From positions 11,656,001-11,720,000 of the forward strand of contig CM063106.1 in NCBI GenBank assembly GCA_031841125.1: DNA of 64,000 bases, written 5' to 3'. Both the position numbers and the translations under genes were made by a program. The notes under the pieces were generated by a model. That model was not told where the DNA came from. It made no database searches and was given only the letters and a program-made list of their open reading frames with translations. Shown in pieces: positions 57,680 to 64,000 of this stretch. Within the stretch, counting starts at the first letter, position 1; each line of letters begins with the position of its first letter. Source of the stretch: Acanthococcus lagerstroemiae. Lineage: Eukaryota > Arthropoda > Insecta > Hemiptera > Eriococcidae.

Positions 57680-58000
57680 ACAAGGAGTAGAATAACCAAA
57701 GGTGGAAAGTGTAAAAGAGATATTAGTAGCAGAATAGCCCAGGCTACATTAGAATTTTATCGAAAAAGTAATTTATTCAAGTCAAAAACAAATTTGGAAA
57801 TCAAAAAATTATTTTTCAAAACTTATGTTTGGGATGTAGCGTTGTATGGTTGTGAAATTTGGACCTTAGGAAAACCAGAGAAGAGAAGGATCGAAGCTTT
57901 TGAAAGGTGATGCTATAGGCGGATACTTGATATCAAATGGACGGATAAGGTAAGAAATGAGGAAATACTGAACAGAGTAGCAGGTAAAATAGATATTTGA
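57680..58000 (+). pseudogene. LINE reverse-transcriptase fragment
   Basis: The open frame reads RITKGGKCKRDISSRI, then KKLFFKTYVWDVALYGCEIW and RRIEAFER. After an in-frame TGA at 57908 it continues CYRRILDIKWTDKVRNEEIL. This is the well-known segment after the RT catalytic core of insect endonuclease-RT retroposons (Y-G-x-E-x-W-T ... F-E-x-W-x-Y-R-R-x-L). The catalytic core itself is missing. Confidence 0.75.
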
Positions 58001-58294
58001 AACAGTCCTGTAGCAATGGGGCAAGCTGGGGCTGTGCCCCCTCTAAAGGTATCCCAGGCAAAGATACCACCATTAAAAAAATCATCATTACGCTGAACGA
58101 GAAAGAAAGAAGGGATGAAGAGAATTAATATCACAGAAACATTTTAAAATTTAAAACAAAAACTTGGTTAACTAATTTGGGACTCTTAGATTGGGAATGG
58201 GATTTGTATGTAATGGTCCCAGTACACTCTCACTAAATCACCCGAGCCTGTTTAGACAACGAGGTGAGACACCCATTGAAATAAAACATAAAAC

Positions 58295-58430
58295 CAGTGG
58301 CGTCGCTGGATTTTTTTTTTTTTTTTTGGGGGGGGGGTTAATTTTTTTAGTAGGATTGACCCCCATTTATCGGCGTTGGTGGATTTTCTTGGGGGAGGGT
58401 TGTAGTATGTTGTATCAAAGTGTCTAACAG
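58295..58430. repeat. fragment of the GGCGTCGCTG MITE family
   Basis: CAGTGGCGTCGCTGG followed by T- and G-runs, as at the end of 39141-39467. The other end is not found. Confidence 0.5.
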
Positions 58431-58543
58431 TTATTTAAGTCATTTATTTTCAGTCATGGTCATTTAAAAATTTAAGAATCAACAAATTATACCTTGAAAG
58501 AGAAAACAAAGAATTTAAAATTGGAAAATTCTATCATAATGAC

Positions 58544-59137
58544 CAGGGCTGCCATTTTTATGCGAATGCATACATTTATCTATGGCGTATAAGTATAAGT
58601 TTCAAAAGATCTTCACGAATCACAGAATTCTGAGTCAAATGATGAGTAGAGCACTTCATCCTGCATATTTCGCATATTTTGCACCAATTCTGCTTATTTT
58701 TCAATTTTTTTTCTCCAAAAAATTATTTTTTTAGTGTTGAGAATGATGTCCGACTCCAAGAAAATTGAGGAGACTTAATGGTTGATGAATCAGTAGAAAA
58801 AGCTTTTAGAAAAATATGTTCTTTTGCACGTGAGATAACATTTCTCTTGCCGGCATCACATTCATCAATCATCAAGAAATTATGGATAGGTACATTATCT
58901 CCTGGGTGCTGGAATCTTAAGGAGATACTTTACTGGATCATTTAAAAATATGATTAAAATTGTCTCAGTGTATCCAACTTAATTTTTTCTTTGAAATGAT
59001 ATACTCATATTGTATTTACATATTTATGCATATTTTACAATTTTGGCGCATATTTTCAGCATATTATTTAGACTGAATTCAGTGCATAAAATCTGCGCAT
59101 ATTTCGCTATTCTTTGTGCATAAAAATTGCAGCCCTG
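58544..59137. mobile_element. hAT MITE (594 bp) with perfect 8-bp target duplication
   Basis: Ends CAGGGCTGCCATTTTTATGC and GCATAAAAATTGCAGCCCTG are inverted copies (one mismatch in 20). Identical 8-base flanks ATAATGAC at 58536-58543 and 59138-59145. The interior carries GCATATTT-type motifs near both ends, shared with 43677-44193. CAGGG-type ends and the 8-bp duplication are standard for hAT. No transposase domain. Confidence 0.9.
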
Positions 59138-59145
59138 ATAATGAC

Positions 59146-60837
59146 GATAAAGCGAAATATCAGCTTACAAGAGTCTTTGCATGTATGGCATGCTAATGTG
59201 AGTCGTGTGAGACGTGATCACCATGCGCGTATTAAGGTTTAGGTGAGCTCAATAAGACCCTAATTTAAGGTCTTGGCTCTCCAGATTTCCATGTAAGTGA
59301 TTTCACTAATACCTAATAAGCTTGACCTGAAAATCGGTAAATAAAGAGTTGAGCATGGTTCAAATAGAAATTTATGAGTAAGTTATAACTGAAATGATAA
59401 TCAATTGATCTTAACAGGTTGGGCCTTATTAGGTTACACACATAATCACTATTTTTCGTGAGTATCGCATACCTCGGTTCCAAATTGCTCAAATTTAACT
59501 TCTCTGGCGTCGATCGTTAACCAACTGCCACTACAATAACTATCCAATGTTTGATTTCTGGATAAATTCCATTTGACTAACACAATACTCGTAAATCCTC
59601 CATGTTACATAAAAAACATATCGGAGCACTTCTTACGTTGTTGGAAAATCATCAACCGGCATATCTCGCACCAGTGGACTAATATCTTGGTAAAAACAAA
59701 TGGATAGTGTTAACTTTGCTGTACGTTTTAATGCAGTCTAAAGCATAGCAGTCAAGATCGGTACATTGGGCCTTATATTGTGGATCCGGGCCTTATCGGG
59801 CTCATCTACCCTATGCAGTAAAATTAGGTTTTCCCCCCTGAAAATGTAGTATTATAGATGAAGAAGTATATTTAGCTTTAGTTTATTATTTTAGCCTATT
59901 CATAGCAAATGGAGGTGGCGGGGGGGGGGGAGAAGGTCATTTATTGTAAGATTTCGATTTCGTTAGACACTCTGTGTATGTGTATTGCGAGTGAAGTGTA
60001 TGGTACGGTAGGGGAGACTGTTGTACCTTGATAACAATGTATCATGAAACACTTGAAATATGTCGACGTGGTGCTGCTCTCTGGCGGCGATTTTGGTACT
60101 GGAAACTAGAGTTACGTTCTCCGAGATCAACCCTTAGACCATACACCAAAGATAGCCCGCTAGCGCTTCATAAGAGCCCCTGTTATAGAGTGTGACCAAC
60201 ATCGCACTGCATGTGCATAAGTATAGTAGTGTGTAAATGTGTATAAATGTAACCATCAGCTGATCATTAGCGGAATTAGATATTAGAAGCGCGGCGTGGA
60301 AGAAGGACCTCCGTCTTATAGGAAATACATTGATGGAAGGTCCTTTTTCTACGCAGCTATCACCTATCGATGTTGGTCACAGGATTTTGTAAACATTAGC
60401 TGTCTATCATTCCTGTATGGTCTAAGGATCAACCTACTTTCCAACCTTGTTCCTCATTATCTTGTACTAGTTGCGGCATGTCACATCAAAAAGTAAAGCT
60501 TTTTTTTATTTAAATTTCCGTTCATTTCGACTTCGGAATACAAATTAAGTATAATCATCTTGGTACTGTCATAAAATAGACTCCTCTTAGCTACTTTTCT
60601 GATGTTCACATTAGATGAATCGATGCGGTGTGTCCCCAAATTGGGTCATCTTCATTATTTGACCTACCATTGTACCTTGGAACAATACCTACTCGTGTAC
60701 CTTGGAACGAATAAAATGCGATCTCATATTGCATCGTGTACCTTAAAACCGGAAAAAATTCAAATACAATTCGATAATATTCGCTTAGTTTCTAAAATTA
60801 TTATCAGTTCTGTATTTATCTTAGGTATGCCGCGAAG
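59146..60837. other. no gene; partial repeat of GTACCTTG type
   Basis: TAGGGGAGACTGTTGTACC at 60009 resembles the AGGGGAGAG end of 39485. Phrases such as GTACCTTGGAAC recur (60670, 60700, 60740). No matching far end was fixed. Confidence 0.4.
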
Positions 60838-60960
60838 TAAACAAGGCATTCAACGATTCCATTATGTTCAACAGATAATCGAGGACGTCAAATGTGAGAG
60901 TTATTTGGAAATGAAAGAACTTGCACAAGACAGGGAGAAATGAGGAGCTGCATCAAACCG
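60838..60960 (+). pseudogene. LINE 3'-terminal coding fragment
   Basis: Reads QGIQRFHYVQQIIEDVKC then SYLEMKELAQDREKW, the typical C-terminal end of insect endonuclease-RT retroposons (G-x-x-R-x-x-Y ... S-Y-x-x-M-K-x-x-A-x-D-R-x-x-W). It is followed by a CATCATCAT-like tail at 60985-60995. The frame is lost at the final tryptophan. It could be the tail of the element represented at 57680-58000 or an independent 5'-truncated copy. Confidence 0.65.
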
Positions 60961-61547
60961 GTCGTAGGACTGATAACCTTCTTATCATCATCATTATATC
61001 AATCTGGTTTCTTTTGAATTTGTAGAAAGATTTATAGTTATTATTACGTGGAATGTAAGGAGCAAAATGTAGATTTACGTAGGTATTTTTGTTTGACAAA
61101 TGCTTTGGAAAAAAGATTCTCAAACAGCTTTGAACTTTGTACTTTAATTACTTTGGGTACTCACATACATCTACCTTGGTCCTTTTCGTTATCAGTGGGA
61201 TTACGATTAGGCTCCTCGACACTTCTCATTCCTCGAAATTGGAGGGCGATAGTATTGAACTCACTTTAGCCAAATCACTTAAGCCCACGGTCTAGGGTAA
61301 CTTGATAAAAACCCAGCCCTCAACAAAAAAAACTATATAAAAATAGATTTTTTCTCTGTAATATTTCCTTTATAAGAAAGAAAGAAAGAAAGCACAACAT
61401 TACAAACGATAACAGCGGTAGGTATTCGTATAGTTTTACAATTTTCATTTAGGGTGACTAATTGTGAAACCGGGGGAGCTTAGCCCCCTCTATTTCCGCC
61501 CGTGAAGTCTAGGCGGTGAATAGTATTAGCTATGGTGTGAATGAATC
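60961..61547. other. no gene seen
   Basis: A short AAAG tetranucleotide run lies at 61376-61391. Nothing else. Confidence 0.5.
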
Positions 61548-61820
61548 CCCGAAGCGTAAAATCCCATAAGTTACCCGGGTAACTAAAGGGGAATCAAGGT
61601 AACTACAGAGGAACAAGGGTAATCTGAGGGTAACCGAGGGTAACAAATGAGTAACTTTTGCGCCACGGGTAACTAGAGGGTAACTAATTGCGTAGTATCC
61701 CGCCAGTTACCCTGGTAACTAAAGGGGAACAAGGAGAATCTGAGGGTAACCGAGGGTAACAAATGGGTAACTTTTCCGCGGGTAACCGGGTAACTATAGG
61801 GTAACTGATTGCGCATCGGG
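61548..61820. mobile_element. TIR element with GGTAAC repeats, copy B
   Basis: Same layout as 52969-53206: ends CCCGAAGCGTAAAATCCC / GATTGCGCATCGGG, GGGTAAC units throughout, and two head-to-tail halves joined near 61690 (GTAGTATCCCGCCAGTTACC). The flanking TA is not preserved here. Confidence 0.75.
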
Positions 61821-62814
61821 CCATGTAGTGCAGAGAGCACGTAAGTCCAGCACATTGAAACTCCGCCAACAACGATAGATATATGCGGATGAAATTTGTG
61901 TGACAATGTCTACTCATTACTAATGCATCGAGTGCCATGAAACTTTTTCCGCAGAGACTACGTTAGACGGCTATAGACTGTTTTATTTTGTTCCTGAAAA
62001 GTTTATGTTTTTGGATTTACGTGGTTTCCGAAATACACGATTCAATTGGCCTTGAGGGTTTTGAAATACCAAGGTGTGGTTCGGCCGATCGAAGTTCGCA
62101 ACCTCGGCACTGGTATCCCGGCGACCTTGCTGCTGACATTAATCGTCATCAGCTTCTTGACCCCTTTTGGCAAGAACATAAATACGGTCCGAAATTGAAA
62201 ATTTCGACGCGGTGTTATGAAATTGACCGCGTTATCATCGTACTATTTTTATTATTTGCTTTTCAAAGAGGCCAGAAAAAGAAAAGGCGAAACGCCGGGG
62301 TCAGCTCAAAGTCTCGGTCACGCGTTTCTATCGGCAAAGGTCGGCTTACGAAAACAGTTCACCGCTATCTGCTGAGTATCTTCGACGTCAACAAAATTGC
62401 AAATCACTTTTTTCTTCGCTCCAGACAAGAATCTACCACGGCCAAGTTCACTGGAGAAATTCAGTGAAGGACCACCGGCATTTTTATTCTTCTTTTTTCT
62501 CTGCGGTACTGACGCACGACTACTTCCTTAAAACTGAATATCATTTCGCCCGGATAAGTTATTTATACAAGGAGGTTAGTCGAAAATAGTTTTCCATGCT
62601 CCATATTGCAAATGTATATATAATGAAATGCGAGTCGAGTGGATCTTCATTTGTTAGGGAAATTGGACGATGCCGCTTGATATTGGAATAATATAAATAT
62701 ATGTGAGAAGCGCCAACCGATGGCATTTACTGGCGAGAAAAATATCCGCGAGTGTGGCCCTTCGTCGTTATAGAAATTCCAAATTTATTTTATTTTACTC
62801 GGTTCGGGTTAATT
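61821..62814. promoter_or_regulatory. upstream region of the CYP307-like gene
   Basis: No other gene is recognised in this kilobase, so it presumably holds the promoter and 5' UTR. AATATAAATATA at 62689-62700, ~115 bases before the start codon, could act as a TATA element. A 159-codon frame at 61988-62467 starts at TTG and has no similarity I recognise. Confidence 0.3.
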
Positions 62815-63193
62815 ATGTATCATTTGGTAACGTCGTTTACGGGCACCACCTGGGCCCTGTTAATTGTGTTATGGACTGTGATCGGTTTGCTTGTGTTGAC
62901 GGGAAAACGGCGGGTCGAAATGGATTGCGGTGTTGAGCCGGACGGGCCGGTCCCGTATCCGGTCATCGGATCGTTGCACTTGCTGAGAGGGTACCGAGTA
63001 CCGTACGAAGCGTTCCGAGCGCTGGCCGCCGACTACGGAGACGTTTTCAAAATCAAATTGGGATCGGTGCGATGCGTCGTGGTCAACGGACTGGACAATA
63101 TACGAGAAGTACTCATGGAGAGGGGCGATCATTTCGACGGACGGCCCAATTTTCAGCGGTATAATTTGATCTTCAACGGAGATAAACGCAACT
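62815..63193 (+). CDS. CYP307: cytochrome P450 exon 1, CYP307 (spook/spookiest)-like, partial gene
   Basis: Starts at ATG 62815. 126 codons plus one base are followed by a consensus donor GTGAGT (63194), phase 1. An N-terminal membrane anchor (residues ~12-30, WALLIVLWTVIGLLVLTG) is followed by a basic KRR, the proline hinge PDGPVPYPVIGSLHLL and helix A/beta-1 text VPYEAFRALAADYGDVFKIK. The exon ends LGSVRCVVVNGLDNIREVL, then RPNF and GDKRN. A split serine codon at this point and the G-D-x-x-N-S junction fit CYP307 of insects. The family is microsomal; CYP307 enzymes act in the early 'black box' steps of ecdysteroid synthesis. The I-helix, ExxR and haem cysteine lie in exons not present before 64000. 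P450 membership is clear; CYP307 is probable. Confidence 0.8.
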
Positions 63194-63807
63194 GTGAGTA
63201 ATTGTTGGCGATAGTCTTAACGAGTAAAGGGCGAAAAATTCGGTTTTCGAGGTGCACAACTTGCGAACGTGCCCAACCCAAATAAATTTCTAGGAGGAGC
63301 TAAAAAACTGAACCTAAAAAGAAGGATCGCGTAGACATGGGAGTCGTAGGGAAATATAAAATAATCATTACTTTAAAAGGGGGTACTTCTATAACTGGTT
63401 CATTCGTAACATTTGTATAAAAGATTGCTTCCAAATGATTTCTGTTGGGGAGAGAAATTGTCTTTGGTTCTCTCTTCAAATATTCTATGATTTCGTCTTA
63501 TACGCTCGAGTTTATACAATTATTAAAAAAATTACAAGAGTTACCAAGATACTTATTTTGAAATTATCGAGCCCCCGAGTTACACACTCGGGTTATGGGC
63601 TTGGAAAAGGTTGTTGTATTATGTTGCAGAGGTATAAAATTATATTTTGTCCAATAATTAAATAATAAGGGATAGAATGGGTAAGTGAACTTATGTACCT
63701 CTTTTCTAAGTTTTTGCTCCCAACACGAGCTCTGGAATCCGCCTTTTCGAGAATTACCTCAGAGACGTCGGGGAGGCTATTAGAGCTGTCTGAGCTCTCT
63801 CCTCTTC
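63194..63807 (+). other. intron 1 of the P450 gene (start)
   Basis: Follows the GTGAGT donor. No second P450 exon can be read before the window ends, so this intron extends at least 800 bases. Confidence 0.6.
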
Positions 63808-63915
63808 TGGTCGAAAAACCGGCCTAGGTTGAAATGTAGCGAGTTGCTACGTGGGCTCGAACCCGGAACCTCCGGATTTCGAAACCAGCGCGTTATCCAC
63901 TCGGCCAACCAGACC
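63808..63915 (-). mobile_element. tRNA-derived SINE in the P450 intron
   Basis: The minus-strand head GGTCTGGTTGGCCGAGTGG carries an A-box-like motif and GGTTCCGGGTTCGAGCCC a B box, 50-60 bases apart as in Pol III promoters. The middle can be drawn as a weak anticodon arm with CGA in the loop. The body includes GGCCGGTTTTTCG, matching the copy at 11913-12115. Confidence 0.75.
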
Positions 63916-64000
63916 CCACAGAATAAGGGATAGGCGCTATTTATTTTTGAAAGTACTATGCTATTGTGACACGACACCAAGGAAAGCACCCAGCAAATTT

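Noticed and set aside
61988..62467. 159-codon frame upstream of the P450
   Set aside because: Starts at TTG, with no recognisable domain; more likely promoter or 5' UTR sequence of the P450 gene.
63853..63915. Possible tRNA-Ser(CGA) gene on the minus strand
   Set aside because: The loop contains CGA, but the long variable arm needed for tRNA-Ser is missing and the same head occurs in the SINE at 12 kb.
1..64000. CRISPR arrays, bacterial operons, riboswitches or phage genes
   Set aside because: None seen; introns, SINEs, LINEs and a copia element show this is a eukaryotic chromosome.

Overview
This window looks like an arthropod nuclear genome, most likely an insect. It is AT-rich, has minimal introns of 80-110 bp, and carries a Ty1/copia element primed by a half initiator-tRNA, an R1-clade LINE, BEL/Pao debris, many hAT-type MITEs, an ELMO-domain gene, and the first exon of a P450 resembling the ecdysteroid-pathway CYP307 (Halloween) family. 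A hemipteran would fit, but the sequence does not settle this.

Layout. 0-10 kb: no gene; an old ~2.4 kb tandem duplication (about 2.85-5.44 and 5.64-7.84 kb) and a (GA)17 microsatellite. 10-18.9 kb: a foldback MITE, a tRNA-derived SINE, a BEL/Pao RNase H relic, a GC-rich island and hAT-like MITEs. 18.9-23.7 kb: a complete young copia element (identical 144-bp LTRs, 5-bp target duplication) inserted inside an older terminal-inverted-repeat (TIR) element. 25.8-26.8 kb: an intact single-exon ELMOD1/2-type gene on the minus strand. 27.3-38.1 kb: diverging from it, a plus-strand gene whose C2H2 zinc fingers each sit in a separate phase-0 exon; its last exon adds a domain resembling the N-terminal DNA-binding region of MULE-type transposase genes. 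The large intron of this gene holds a higher-order minisatellite and a near-complete R1-clade LINE with an intact ORF1 and an ORF2 carrying six stops but no frameshift. 39-62 kb: apparently gene-free and packed with TIR elements, foldback elements, nested MITEs and LINE fragments. 62.8-63.2 kb: CYP307-like exon 1, whose remaining exons lie outside the window; a second SINE follows.

The three host loci (ELMOD, zinc-finger gene, P450) are functionally unrelated. The main biological interest is the exon-per-finger gene with a transposase-like tail, the LINE with selectively broken ORF2, and nested insertions that allow relative dating. All calls come from reading the sequence; no database search was possible.
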